Below, piece after piece: positions 18,040 through 26,496 of a stretch of 64,000 bases of DNA; position 1 is the first letter of the stretch, and each line of letters starts with the position of its first letter. A program made the position numbers and the translations under genes. This stretch comes from Aequorivita sp. CIP111184 (lineage in GTDB: Bacteria; Bacteroidota; Bacteroidia; Flavobacteriales; Flavobacteriaceae): positions 62,001 through 126,000 of the forward strand of contig NZ_UEFQ01000030.1 of NCBI RefSeq assembly GCF_900489465.1, given 5' to 3'. The notes beneath the pieces were generated by a model that saw nothing but the letters and a program-made list of their open reading frames with translations, was not told where the DNA came from and ran no database searches.

Positions 18040-18953
18040 TGTTGGATTACCAAGCTATATTAGAAGAAATTCACGAGTCACTTAAAAAAGTTGAAAATAC
18101 GGGGGAAGTTGCATCTTATATTCCAGAATTGGCAAATGTACCCAAAGATAAATTCGGAATACATTTACACCTAATTACTGGCGAAAATTACTCGGTTGGC
18201 GATGCTTCGGAAAAATTGTCCATTCAAAGTATTTCAAAAGTACTGTCGCTTGCCAAAGCATTTCAGCTAGTGGGCAATGATTTGCTGGAACGTGTTGATG
18301 TGGAACCTTCGGGACACCCTTTCAACCAACTTTCACTTTTGGAACTAGAAGATGGAATTCCAAGAAACCCGCTGATTAATTCTGGAGCCATTGTAATTGC
18401 TGATATTTTGCTTTCACATCTTAAAAACCCAAAAGAAGATTTTTTGAACTTTGTGAGGGAATTGGCCCACGACGAAACCATTTCTTATAGTGAAAAAGTA
18501 GCCGAATCAGAAAGATTGACTGGTTTCAACAATTACGCTGCCGCCAATCTTTTAAAGGCTTATGGAAATCTTCACAATGATGTGGAAGATGTTTTAGAAT
18601 TCTATTTCCATCAATGTTCAATAATGATGGATTGCAGGCAACTTACCAACGCTTTTTTCGTTTTTGCAAATAGGGGAAAGTGTTTAAAACATATTCAACA
18701 CTTAACAGCCAGCCAAGTAAAACGAATTAATGCAATAATGCTAACCTGCGGTTTCTATGACGAAGCCGGTGAGTTTGCCTTTGAAGTGGGTTTGCCTGGA
18801 AAAAGTGGCGTTGGTGGAGGAATTGTAGCTTTATTGCCACATTGTTTTACCATTGCAACCTGGGCGCCAGCACTAAACCCAAAAGGAAATTCATATTTAG
18901 GTATGCAGGCTTTGGAGCAATTTACTACCAAAACAAAGTTATCCATATTTTAA
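18039..18953 (+). CDS. glsA: Glutaminase
   Basis: 304 aa, matching the serine-dependent beta-lactamase-fold glutaminases (GlsA/YbgJ). The nucleophile motif is S64-x-x-K67 in SIQSISKVLSL. Other family blocks are EPSGHPFNQL, NPLINSGAI, NYAAANLLKAYGN, the YFHQCSI segment and the C-terminal GKSGVGGGIVALLP. It hydrolyses glutamine to glutamate and ammonia in the cytoplasm. It overlaps gcvT by one base (TAATG) and is followed 19 bp later by an epimerase-like gene. Confidence 0.95.
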   Translation: MLDYQAILEEIHESLKKVENTGEVASYIPELANVPKDKFGIHLHLITGENYSVGDASEKLSIQSISKVLSLAKAFQLVGNDLLERVDVEPSGHPFNQLSLLELEDGIPRNPLINSGAIVIADILLSHLKNPKEDFLNFVRELAHDETISYSEKVAESERLTGFNNYAAANLLKAYGNLHNDVEDVLEFYFHQCSIMMDCRQLTNAFFVFANRGKCLKHIQHLTASQVKRINAIMLTCGFYDEAGEFAFEVGLPGKSGVGGGIVALLPHCFTIATWAPALNPKGNSYLGMQALEQFTTKTKLSIF

Positions 18954-18972
18954 AAGTTAGGAACTGATTTTA

Positions 18973-19830
18973 ATGAGGAAGAAAGTAGAAAAGCAACGGG
19001 TTTTAATTCTGGGCGGTAGTGGCTTTATTGGCAATGCTATTTATAAAGAGCTTCTCTCCTATTTTGAAGTTCACTGTACCTACTGTAAACAATACGGCGC
19101 TTTTTCGGAAAATCAAGTTTTCCATAATTTTTGTGTGGAAGAAGATTCGATGCTTTTATTGCTTAACAAAATCCAACCTACAATTATAATTTCGGCAATT
19201 AACGGAGATTATAAAAGTCAATTTGAAGCGTATCAACAAATAGTTAATTATGCATTGATAAATGCGGGTTGTTCGGTGCTTTATATTTCTTCTTCAGAAG
19301 TATTTGATGGGAAGTTTAGATATCCTTCGTATGAAAATGATATAACATTATCTGAGACTGCTTCTGGGAAATTTAAAATTTCAGTCGAAAAATTATTGTT
19401 GGAAACTATTCCCCAACAAACAGCAATTATAAGGCTACCAATGGTTCTTGGCATCAACTCACCCGAGGTTCTGCATTTAAGACAGTGCATACGGCACCAA
19501 GCTACTTTTGAGGTATTTCCTAATTTAGTGATTACCACCACGACCATTAATAAAGTGTGCCAACAAATTCATTACATAGTCAACCAATCACTTCGAGGAA
19601 TTTTTCACTTAGCAAGCATTGATATGGTTCATCACGAAGATCTTTTTCGGGAAATCACTTCAAAAATGGGCGATAAAATGCCTATCTTTAAAAGTGTTTT
19701 TAACAGTAATGAAGATAGATACAATGCTATACTTCCGAAGGAAAATAAATTAAAAAATCCACACCAAATGACTGTTGCAGAGGTTATTGAAGAGTGCAGT
19801 CTAAACGAAGAGATTATGTCAATTAAATAA
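18973..19830 (+). CDS. RmlD-like NAD(P)-dependent sugar epimerase/reductase
   Basis: 285 aa. The N-terminus carries the Rossmann motif GGSGFIGNAIYKEL (about 14-27). The pattern INAGCSVLYISSSEVFDGKFRYPSYEND matches RmlD/NAD-dependent epimerases; the family YxxxK motif is not clean (the segment near SGKFKISVEKLL may stand in). The family often reduces dTDP-linked sugars or acts in similar nucleotide-sugar steps. Here it follows gcvT and glutaminase rather than sugar genes, so the substrate is unknown. It has no terminator with a T tract. Confidence 0.75.
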   Translation: MRKKVEKQRVLILGGSGFIGNAIYKELLSYFEVHCTYCKQYGAFSENQVFHNFCVEEDSMLLLLNKIQPTIIISAINGDYKSQFEAYQQIVNYALINAGCSVLYISSSEVFDGKFRYPSYENDITLSETASGKFKISVEKLLLETIPQQTAIIRLPMVLGINSPEVLHLRQCIRHQATFEVFPNLVITTTTINKVCQQIHYIVNQSLRGIFHLASIDMVHHEDLFREITSKMGDKMPIFKSVFNSNEDRYNAILPKENKLKNPHQMTVAEVIEECSLNEEIMSIK

Positions 19831-19845
19831 AAAAATAAATTATGA

Positions 19846-19896
19846 AATGTCCTTTCCCCATATATAAATTAAACAAAGATGGGCTATTAGGACATT
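19846..19896 (+). other. Two-step hairpin between epimerase gene and pterin dehydratase gene
   Basis: The outer stem AATGTCC/GGACATT (7 bp) and inner stem CCCAT/ATGGG (5 bp) are separated by a small internal loop, with a 17-base AT-rich apical loop. No T tract follows on the plus strand, so a plain terminator is unlikely. It lies about 33 bp before the next start codon and could be a 5' leader element. Confidence 0.45.
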
Positions 19897-19929
19897 CCAT
19901 CATATATTAAAAAACAAAATTACAAACAA

Positions 19930-20211
19930 ATGAAAGCTTTATCAGAAAAACAGATCAACGAAAAATTGAATGAATTTGAAGGTTGGGATTATCACGAAGG
20001 TGCATTGCATACTATTTTCGAATTTGAAGATTTTAAGGAAGCGTTTTCCGCTATGACCCGAATTGCTTTTGAAGCCGAAAAAATGCAACACCATCCAGAG
20101 TGGAGCAATGTTTACAATTCATTAGAAATATACCTTTCAACCCACGATGCAGATGGTGTTACGGAAAAGGATTTTGAATTGGCAAAGATTATTGATGATC
20201 TTATTGGATAA
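19930..20211 (+). CDS. phhB: 4a-hydroxytetrahydrobiopterin dehydratase (pterin-4a-carbinolamine dehydratase)
   Basis: 93 aa with the family signature KMQHHPEWSNVYNSLEIYLSTHD: the His-His pair and PEW are the dehydratase active site and binding residues. It recycles pterin cofactor for aromatic amino-acid hydroxylases, or assists molybdopterin/folate-related functions when no hydroxylase is present. No phenylalanine hydroxylase is nearby. A hairpin lies in the upstream leader. Confidence 0.93.
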   Translation: MKALSEKQINEKLNEFEGWDYHEGALHTIFEFEDFKEAFSAMTRIAFEAEKMQHHPEWSNVYNSLEIYLSTHDADGVTEKDFELAKIIDDLIG

Positions 20212-20332
20212 TTTAAATTAAAATTTGCAGTGCCAATCAAATTTTTAAATTTGTACTAATTAAAAACCTCTCTACTTCGCTAAAGAAAACATTATTAGAT
20301 CTGCAGTAGAGAACTTCATAAATATTTTAAAT

Positions 20333-21058
20333 ATGGGAAGAGCTTTTGAATTCAGAAAAGCAAGAAAAATGAAGCGTTGGTCTGCAATGTCCAAAGCTTT
20401 TACACGCATTGGTAAAGACATAGTAATGGCCGTTAAAGAAGGCGGTCCCGATCCAGATGCAAATTCTAGATTGCGTGCTGTAATCCAAAACGCAAAGGCG
20501 GTAAATATGCCTAAAGACAATGTAGAACGCGCTATAAAACGCGCCAGCGACAAAAGTTTAGGCGATTACAAAGAAGTTCTTTTTGAAGGGTACGCACCAC
20601 ACGGTATTGCAATTTTAATAGAAACTGCTACAGATAATAACACACGTACCGTTGCGAATATTCGAAGCTATTTCAACAAATGTGATGGTAATATGGGAAC
20701 TTCTGGTTCCGTTTCATTTATGTTTGATCATACTTGTAACTTCAGAATACATCCAGAAGGGTTGGATATTGAAGAATTAGAACTAGAATTAATAGACCAC
20801 GGCGTTGAGGAAATTTTTGAGGACGAAGATGGAATAATGATCTACGCTCCTTTTGAGAGTTTTGGTGCAATTCAATCTTATTTGGAAGAAAATAAAATAG
20901 AAATTCTTTCTTCGGGTTTTGAGCGTATTCCGCAGGTTACAAAAAAATTGACTGAAGAAGAAGCTGCTGACGTTGAAAAACTTTTAGAAAAAATTGAAGA
21001 AGATGATGATGTACAGAACGTTTATCATACAATGGAAGAATCTTCGGAAGAAGAATAA
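20333..21058 (+). CDS. YebC/PmpR-family protein
   Basis: 241 aa, usual length. The opening MGRAFEFRKARKMKRWSAMSKAFTRIGKDI, the block NSRLRAVIQNAKAVNMPKDNVERAIKRA and the YEGYAPHG-like EGYAPHGIAILIETATDNNTRT are diagnostic. The C-terminus is very acidic. These proteins are called transcriptional regulators, and recent work on the family also points to a role on ribosomes. The gene stands alone and is followed by a terminator. Confidence 0.95.
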   Translation: MGRAFEFRKARKMKRWSAMSKAFTRIGKDIVMAVKEGGPDPDANSRLRAVIQNAKAVNMPKDNVERAIKRASDKSLGDYKEVLFEGYAPHGIAILIETATDNNTRTVANIRSYFNKCDGNMGTSGSVSFMFDHTCNFRIHPEGLDIEELELELIDHGVEEIFEDEDGIMIYAPFESFGAIQSYLEENKIEILSSGFERIPQVTKKLTEEEAADVEKLLEKIEEDDDVQNVYHTMEESSEEE

Positions 21059-21074
21059 ACCAAATATAAATTCA

Positions 21075-21107
21075 TAAAAAAGCCACCCGATAAGGTGGCT
21101 TTTTTAT
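21075..21107. terminator. Bidirectional intrinsic terminator
   Basis: AAAAAAGCCACC / GGTGGCTTTTTT stem with a short loop, placed between convergent yebC-like (+) and lipoprotein (-) genes. Confidence 0.9.
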
Positions 21108-21122
21108 GTTTAAAACTGAATT

Positions 21123-22151
21123 TTATCTATTGATATAATATAGAGACGAAGCTCCAGGAAATGGAGTACTTAAGTCTGGTACTAAATTACCACCTGCTCC
21201 AACATTGTAGAAAAATAAAATTTTACCGCCATCACTAGCTCGCTCTGCAATAAACACTGAATTGTCTGCGCGCACATACGCTACTGAAACTGGATTTCCC
21301 AAACCAGTTAAAGAACCTGAAACCCTAACTTGATTTCCAGCTAATTCTAGAGTACCTCCGTTTGGAGTTGCATCAAACTTTGAAACGAAGTTGTTAATAA
21401 ATTGGAAACCACCATCACTTTCATTTGTTGCATCACCAATGTCTGTAAGTATAACAAAACCTTCATCTTCTGTTATACCATGGGTACGCGTAATTCCTCC
21501 AATAGTAATTTGCTTATCAGGAGTTGCTGTTACATCGGTTGTATAAGTTATAATGAAGTTTTTCAAAACCGCAACATCACCAGTTTTATCTACTACGCTA
21601 TAAAGGTCATTACCTATAAGCTGTATTCCCCAAACTGCATAATCAACTGTTACAATATTTCTTAGGGTATAGCCTGAATTATCACGTGTAAATATGAAAA
21701 ATCTTCCGTCTGGAGTGTCAGGATTACCATCAACATCTGCGTTATCTGAAACTATATAGAAATTATCCTTTACTGCAATATCACGAGGACTTTCTAATAC
21801 TGTATCGCTTGAGAGAAATAAACTCAATGAACTACCACTAGCAGTCTCGTCTATGTCACTATAAGTGTTTATAGTAGATTGTGCTCTTGAATTCACAACA
21901 AGTTCATTTGCTTCCTTGTTATAAAAAATACCTTCGTTATCATCTGAAGATGTTGAAAATTGTCGCAGCTGAATTCCATTGGCTGTAAAATCAAAAGCAG
22001 CGATTGAATTATTTAAATTACTGGTGGCATAAACATTTGCAAATACAGTATTTGGCAATGGTTCGCCGCTTCCTTGATCGTCAGATTCTGTACAGGATAT
22101 AACTACTAGTCCAAGAACTAACACAGGAATGATTAGTTTTATTTTTTTCAT
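21123..22151 (-). CDS. Lipoprotein, propeller-like
   Basis: 342 aa with a lipoprotein signal (VLGLVVISC, Cys20) followed by an acidic linker. The mature part has repeated beta-strand segments with short YVTN/NHL-like blocks (YATSNLNNSIAAFDFTANG, PRDIAVKDNFYIVSDNAD, WGIQLIGNDLYSVVDKTGDVAVL), which suggests a beta-propeller similar to lactonase-like or NHL proteins. I cannot assign a ligand. It probably sits on the outer membrane. Upstream (22152-22295) is AT-rich without an obvious consensus promoter. Confidence 0.75.
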   Translation of the reverse strand: MKKIKLIIPVLVLGLVVISCTESDDQGSGEPLPNTVFANVYATSNLNNSIAAFDFTANGIQLRQFSTSSDDNEGIFYNKEANELVVNSRAQSTINTYSDIDETASGSSLSLFLSSDTVLESPRDIAVKDNFYIVSDNADVDGNPDTPDGRFFIFTRDNSGYTLRNIVTVDYAVWGIQLIGNDLYSVVDKTGDVAVLKNFIITYTTDVTATPDKQITIGGITRTHGITEDEGFVILTDIGDATNESDGGFQFINNFVSKFDATPNGGTLELAGNQVRVSGSLTGLGNPVSVAYVRADNSVFIAERASDGGKILFFYNVGAGGNLVPDLSTPFPGASSLYYINR

Positions 22152-22295
22152 AATTAATTTAGATTTTTATACATATTTAAGCTTAAGATTTGAATACATA
22201 AAACGATTTGGTAATGCTTAACTAATTTTTAACAACATGAGTTTGATTTTCAGTGTGTTATAATTATCCTATAGCGTAGTTTTTAACAAATTATT

Positions 22296-22832
22296 TCAAG
22301 AATAGTGCTTATTTTTTCCAACAACACCTTCGAAGAAAGAGCGGAGTTTGGGTGTATCTTCTTCTATATTACCGGTAGGATAGAATGGTTCGGCTATAAT
22401 TATTTTTTTCTTTTGATAATCAAATGCAACCCTAATTATTGGAATGTTGGCCGCTATAGCCATATAATAATATCCTGTTTTCCAGATAGCTACTTTTTTT
22501 CGCGTGCCTTCAGGGGAAAGCGCCAGTCGAAATTCATCCTTTTTCCTAAAAATTTCCGCAATGGCCTCTACCTTATTTTGACCAGGTGTTCTGTCTAATT
22601 TAACACCCCCTGTCCAACGAAAATACCAACCAATTGGCCATGTAAAAAGTTCTTTTTTTGCAATGTAATTAATTTGAACTTTCGTTAGTCTACGCGTAAA
22701 TAATCCGAGATAGAAATCGTGCCAGCTCGTATGAGGAACTACAATTATAACGGCTTTCTTAACTAAAGGATTAAAAGAACCTTCAATTTTCCAACCCATT
22801 AATTTTTCAAAAATAAATTTTGTTAAACCCAT
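22296..22832 (-). CDS. PlsC-type acyltransferase
   Basis: 178 aa from the ATG at 22832 (MGLTKFIFEKLMGWKIEG); earlier in-frame residues overlap the end of the KdsB-KdnB gene. The acyltransferase motifs are visible: VVPHTSWHDFYLGL (a His-x4-Asp-type HTSWHD) and LALSPEGTRKK (the SPEGTR block), followed by IPIIRVAFDYQKKKI. The size and motifs match 1-acyl-sn-glycerol-3-phosphate acyltransferase-like proteins common in Bacteroidota. It starts 14 bp after the upstream gene stops and is probably co-transcribed with it, which may link it to lipid A or envelope lipid assembly (inference). Confidence 0.85.
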   Translation of the reverse strand: MGLTKFIFEKLMGWKIEGSFNPLVKKAVIIVVPHTSWHDFYLGLFTRRLTKVQINYIAKKELFTWPIGWYFRWTGGVKLDRTPGQNKVEAIAEIFRKKDEFRLALSPEGTRKKVAIWKTGYYYMAIAANIPIIRVAFDYQKKKIIIAEPFYPTGNIEEDTPKLRSFFEGVVGKNKHYS

Positions 22833-22846
22833 ACTAGTATTTGGGA

Positions 22847-24676
22847 CTACATTTTTAAATACATGGCCCTTAGCTTTGCTGGTGTTATTATCTTTTTCCA
22901 ATCGCTTCCGAGCGCATTTTCCCAAAGGGGAACCATCCCTAATGCAACAGTAATCATTGTTTGCATTTGCTCTTCGGTAAGGTTTTTACAAATTCCCTTC
23001 GGAATTTCAACCCCATGCTTGGTTACCATTTGCTTAAATAATTTAACATCCTTAGGGTAGAACTCTTCTAAATGTTCAAATACAATACAATTACCAATTC
23101 CGTGCTTGGTCCCCAAAACATAACCCAAACCATAACTCATAGCGTGTGCTACGCCCACTTGGGAATATGCAATGCTCATTCCGCCATGCCATGAGGCCAT
23201 CATTAATTTGGCGCGTGATTCTTGTTCAGAAAGGGTATCGCCAAGAAATATTTCCATACAAAGGTCGTAGGCCTTTTCTCCGTAACTCTGGCTAAAAGCA
23301 TTTAAAAATGTGCCATTCAATGATTCAACACAATGAATAAAACAGTCCATTCCTGTATAAAACCATTGGTTTTTTGAAACGCCTATGGTAAGCTCTGGAT
23401 CAAGTATTACTTGATCAAATGGGGTGAAATCACTATTAATACCCAATTTACGCACGGGCCCTGTTAAAACAGTGGTACGAGAAACTTCGGCTCCAGTACC
23501 AGAAATTGTTGGTATCCCCACGTGATAAACGGCTTTTTTATTTACCAAATCCCATCCTTGGTAGTCAGCAGCGCTTCCATTGTTTGTAAGCATTATGGAA
23601 ACTGCCTTTGCTAAATCCATAACAGTGCCGCCGCCAATGCCTATAATTCCCGATGGAGTATGTGTGAATTCTGCTTTAATATCATTTACTAAATTATCTA
23701 CTTGAGAAGTTTTTGGCTCTTCTTCAGCCGATACAAAAATTAATTTGTCATTAAAACGAAGGTTTATTCTATCCAAAAATTCGGTATTATTCTTAAAAAC
23801 AGCATCTACCAAGAATATAAATGGAGCTTTCTCTTGCTTTTGGGTGGAAAGAATATGTGAAAGTTGATCAAAACATCCTTCGCCAAAAACCACTTTTGGA
23901 ACCATCGGGAAATTTCGGAATTTGTTGTTTACACTTTCAGATTTATTTTCTTTTAGAATTTTATTAGCCTTTACAAGATCTTCGGGTGTATCAATTTCAA
24001 CCCCCGTTGTATTTGAAACGGCCATTTTTATATTTTTCCCATATTCCAAATAGCGAATGCATTCTATTTTTTCTACCGCTTCCAAAGAACGCATTGGCAA
24101 ATGATAAAAATCCATAATTGCTTGCTTTCTGAAAGCGTAAATGCCTTTGTGCTTATAATATTGAATGTCTACATTTTTATCTCTAGGATATGGAATTGGT
24201 GAACGGGAAAAATAAAGCGCGAAATTATCTTTATCAACAATAACTTTTACACAATTTGGATCACTTATTTCCTTCCAATCGTGAATTTCGGTCATTAAAG
24301 ATGCTAAATCTATTTTGTCTGCATCTGGTTCGTTAAATACTGCAAGAACTTTTTCCAGTCCTTCCCTACTTGTGAAAGGTTCGTCTCCTTGAACATTCAC
24401 AACAATATCAACGTCCATATTTTCAACAGCTTCTGCAATACGATCACTACCGCAATCGTGTTCTTTTTGGCTCATAATGGCTTTCCCGCCATTCATTTCA
24501 ATTTCCCGAAATATAACGTCGCTATCTGTTACTACATAAACTTCGTCAAAAAGATCTGTGGCTTTTGCAGCTTCATAAGTTCTAACTATTACGGGCTTTC
24601 CACCCAAATCCTGCATTAATTTTCCTGGAAATCTAGATGCGCCATATCGCGCTGGAATCATTGCTATTATTTTCAA
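22847..24676 (-). CDS. kdsB: KdsB-KdnB fusion: CMP-Kdo synthetase plus Kdo 8-oxidase-like dehydrogenase
   Basis: 609 aa in one uninterrupted frame. Residues 1-246 are a full Kds[20 protein letters not shown] (CTP-binding), the [14 protein letters not shown] block, VNVQGDEP (about 93-100) and the terminal [10 protein letters not shown]. Residues 252-609 are an iron-type alcohol dehydrogenase whose opening [35 protein letters not shown] and [11 protein letters not shown] resemble Shewanella KdnB, which oxidises Kdo at C8 before amination by KdnA to 8-amino-Kdo. Metal ligands of the family are present: Asp444, His448, His511, His525. KdnB similarity is from memory. The start is TTG; the first strand of KdsB would be lost from the next ATG. 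No KdnA aminotransferase is in the window. Confidence 0.87.
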   Translation of the reverse strand: MKIIAMIPARYGASRFPGKLMQDLGGKPVIVRTYEAAKATDLFDEVYVVTDSDVIFREIEMNGGKAIMSQKEHDCGSDRIAEAVENMDVDIVVNVQGDEPFTSREGLEKVLAVFNEPDADKIDLASLMTEIHDWKEISDPNCVKVIVDKDNFALYFSRSPIPYPRDKNVDIQYYKHKGIYAFRKQAIMDFYHLPMRSLEAVEKIECIRYLEYGKNIKMAVSNTTGVEIDTPEDLVKANKILKENKSESVNNKFRNFPMVPKVVFGEGCFDQLSHILSTQKQEKAPFIFLVDAVFKNNTEFLDRINLRFNDKLIFVSAEEEPKTSQVDNLVNDIKAEFTHTPSGIIGIGGGTVMDLAKAVSIMLTNNGSAADYQGWDLVNKKAVYHVGIPTISGTGAEVSRTTVLTGPVRKLGINSDFTPFDQVILDPELTIGVSKNQWFYTGMDCFIHCVESLNGTFLNAFSQSYGEKAYDLCMEIFLGDTLSEQESRAKLMMASWHGGMSIAYSQVGVAHAMSYGLGYVLGTKHGIGNCIVFEHLEEFYPKDVKLFKQMVTKHGVEIPKGICKNLTEEQMQTMITVALGMVPLWENALGSDWKKIITPAKLRAMYLKM

Positions 24677-24698
24677 GGCAAAGTTTTTAAAATGAATT

Positions 24699-24727
24699 CA
24701 AAAATAAGAAGATTAAGTTCTTAGCAA
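24699..24727 (-). promoter_or_regulatory. Consensus promoter for kdsB-kdnB
   Basis: On the minus strand TTG (24727-24725), an 18-base spacer and TATTTTTG (24706-24699) match the Bacteroidota -33/-7 pattern. The start point would fall near 24693, leaving a leader of about 17 bases to the TTG start at 24676. This supports that start codon. Confidence 0.65.
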
Positions 24728-24829
24728 TCGTTTTTTTTGAAGCTTTTTATAAAACCTATAAATTACGAAAAACAGGAACAATACATATATAAAAGCTATT
24801 GTTGCCACAAAAATAGAAGCGAGTGCCAT
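24713..24829 (-). CDS. Possible 38-aa membrane peptide
   Basis: This ORF (ATG at 24829, TAA at 24715) encodes 38 residues: a hydrophobic helix (ALASIFVATIAFIYVLFLFFVIY) followed by a basic tail (RFYKKLQKKRLLRT). The topology is sensible for a small membrane protein, with the positive end inside. It fills the gap between the helicase gene and kdsB-kdnB on the same strand. No clear ribosome site is seen. Its 3' end overlaps the promoter of the next gene. Confidence 0.35.
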   Translation of the reverse strand: MALASIFVATIAFIYVLFLFFVIYRFYKKLQKKRLLRT

Positions 24830-24947
24830 AACTGTGGTATTGCCTATTTCAAAAGTTAGTCGTGAAATTTATAAAATTATAGAAAAATGAATGCTGAAAA
24901 CTGCAACGTTACAATTCTTACTTACTTAGTAGTAAATCTTCAAAAAA

Positions 24948-26372
24948 CTAATCTACAAAAAATTCATCCTTAAAACCTATTAGATATAATTTTTCGCGGG
25001 CACGGGTTATTGCTGTATAAAGCCAGCGCAGATATTCTTTATCTATTCCATTGGGAAGATAAGGCTGTTCAACAAAAACCGTGTTCCATTGCCCACCCTG
25101 CGATTTATGACAGGTGATGGCATAGCTAAATTTAACTTGAAGCGCGTTAAAATATTTGTTGTTTTTTACCGCCAAAAACTTCTTGTATTTTGATTTTTCG
25201 TTTACATAATCCTTCATCACTTCTTGATAAAGTTTGTTTGACTCATCATACGTTAGCGAAGGGCTTTCGGAAGTAAGCGTATCTAAAAGAAGCACAGTTT
25301 CCAAAGGTTTCATATTTGGATAATCTACCATTCGCATTTTTACTTCAGCAAATCGAAAACCATATAATTCCTTGAAAGCAAATATTTCCAAAACTTCTAT
25401 AATATCACCATTGGCGATAAAACCAGCTTCACTTGCATTATCCACCCAAAAATAATTATTCTTCACGACCATTAAATAATCGCCCGCCGAAAGTTCCGAC
25501 TCCTGAAAAAGTATGCGTTCGCGTATGCTTTGATTATATAGGTTTGCCCTTTTGTTGGAGCGTACAATTATAACTGTGTCTTCCTTTCCCAAGGAAGAGT
25601 AGCTGTCATTAATAGCATCCATAATTTCTTGTCCATCAGTTGGGCGAATGATGTCGGGAAAATCAGTTCCTGAAAATTTAAAAGCTTCATAAAGTTCATC
25701 ATCCAAACGCTCCCTGATTCTTGTGGCGTTCTCTAAAATACCGCTATCTTTTTGTTGACGAACCACTTCATCAAGTTCAAGCATTATTACTTCACGGTTG
25801 TATTGGTTTTCCAAAACTCGTGCATCTAATGCTGGGCTTATGGAAAGATGTACTGGCGGCAACTGTGCCGAATCTCCTATCAACAGTAGCTTACAATTGT
25901 TTCCACTGTAAACATATTGCATCAAATCGTCAAGAAGTGATCCGTTTTCAAAAAGCTTTGAATCTTGATTGATGTCTGGGATCATCGAGGCTTCATCTAC
26001 AATAAAAATAGTGTCGCGGTGTTTATTTTCCTGTAAATTAAAGGAAACAGAACCTTTTTCACTTTTTGGAAAATATATTTTTTTATGAATTGTGAAAGCC
26101 TGTTTATTGGAATAATTACTAATAACCTTAGCTGCTCTTCCCGTTGGGGCCAAAAGTACCGAGCGTTTTTTCACTTTTGTTAAGTTTTTCACTAGAGAAC
26201 CTACAATGGTTGTCTTTCCGGTCCCGGCATATCCTTTCAGTAAAAAGGTTTCATTTTTGTTCGTGCTTAGCACAAATTTTGCTAACAATTGAAGTGCAAT
26301 ATCCTGCTTTGTAGTGGTAGTATGAGGGAAATCATTTTTTAAAAAACTGTAAAATTCTGGTACATTCATCAT
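24948..26372 (-). CDS. RecD/Dda-like superfamily 1 helicase (AAA, UvrD_C_2)
   Basis: 474 aa. The Walker A motif GYAGTGKTT (about 47-55) is followed by a Walker B-type FIVDEASMI and LLIGDSAQLPPV (motif III). The C-terminus has FSYAITCHKSQGGQWNTVFVEQ and LRWLYTAITRAREKLYLIG, typical of the UvrD_C_2 domain of RecD2/Dda helicases. It lacks the large N-terminal extension of RecD2, so it is a short 5'-3' DNA helicase of the type often annotated as AAA family ATPase in Flavobacteria. A role in repair or replication restart is inferred. Start is MMNVPEF. Confidence 0.9.
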   Translation of the reverse strand: MMNVPEFYSFLKNDFPHTTTTKQDIALQLLAKFVLSTNKNETFLLKGYAGTGKTTIVGSLVKNLTKVKKRSVLLAPTGRAAKVISNYSNKQAFTIHKKIYFPKSEKGSVSFNLQENKHRDTIFIVDEASMIPDINQDSKLFENGSLLDDLMQYVYSGNNCKLLLIGDSAQLPPVHLSISPALDARVLENQYNREVIMLELDEVVRQQKDSGILENATRIRERLDDELYEAFKFSGTDFPDIIRPTDGQEIMDAINDSYSSLGKEDTVIIVRSNKRANLYNQSIRERILFQESELSAGDYLMVVKNNYFWVDNASEAGFIANGDIIEVLEIFAFKELYGFRFAEVKMRMVDYPNMKPLETVLLLDTLTSESPSLTYDESNKLYQEVMKDYVNEKSKYKKFLAVKNNKYFNALQVKFSYAITCHKSQGGQWNTVFVEQPYLPNGIDKEYLRWLYTAITRAREKLYLIGFKDEFFVD

Positions 26373-26446
26373 TTGCTCCTGTCAATGAGGGTTTAAAGAT
26401 AGGTATGATTTTTTCGCAATATACTTTTACGAACAAAAAAAAATTG

Positions 26447-26454
26447 TAGATTTG
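26447..26454 (+). promoter_or_regulatory. -7 box for the rsmD operon
   Basis: TAGATTTG matches TAnnTTTG, about 43 bp before the ATG at 26497. The -33 position has a T-rich tract (CTTTTA) rather than a clean TTG. Confidence 0.5.
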
Positions 26455-26496
26455 CGATAGACCTTTTAGTAAATCAACACTTAAATAATATCAATA

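Noticed and set aside
19846-19920. Short ORF of about 22 codons in the hairpin region
   Set aside because: No recognisable features and too short; the base-paired structure explains the sequence better.
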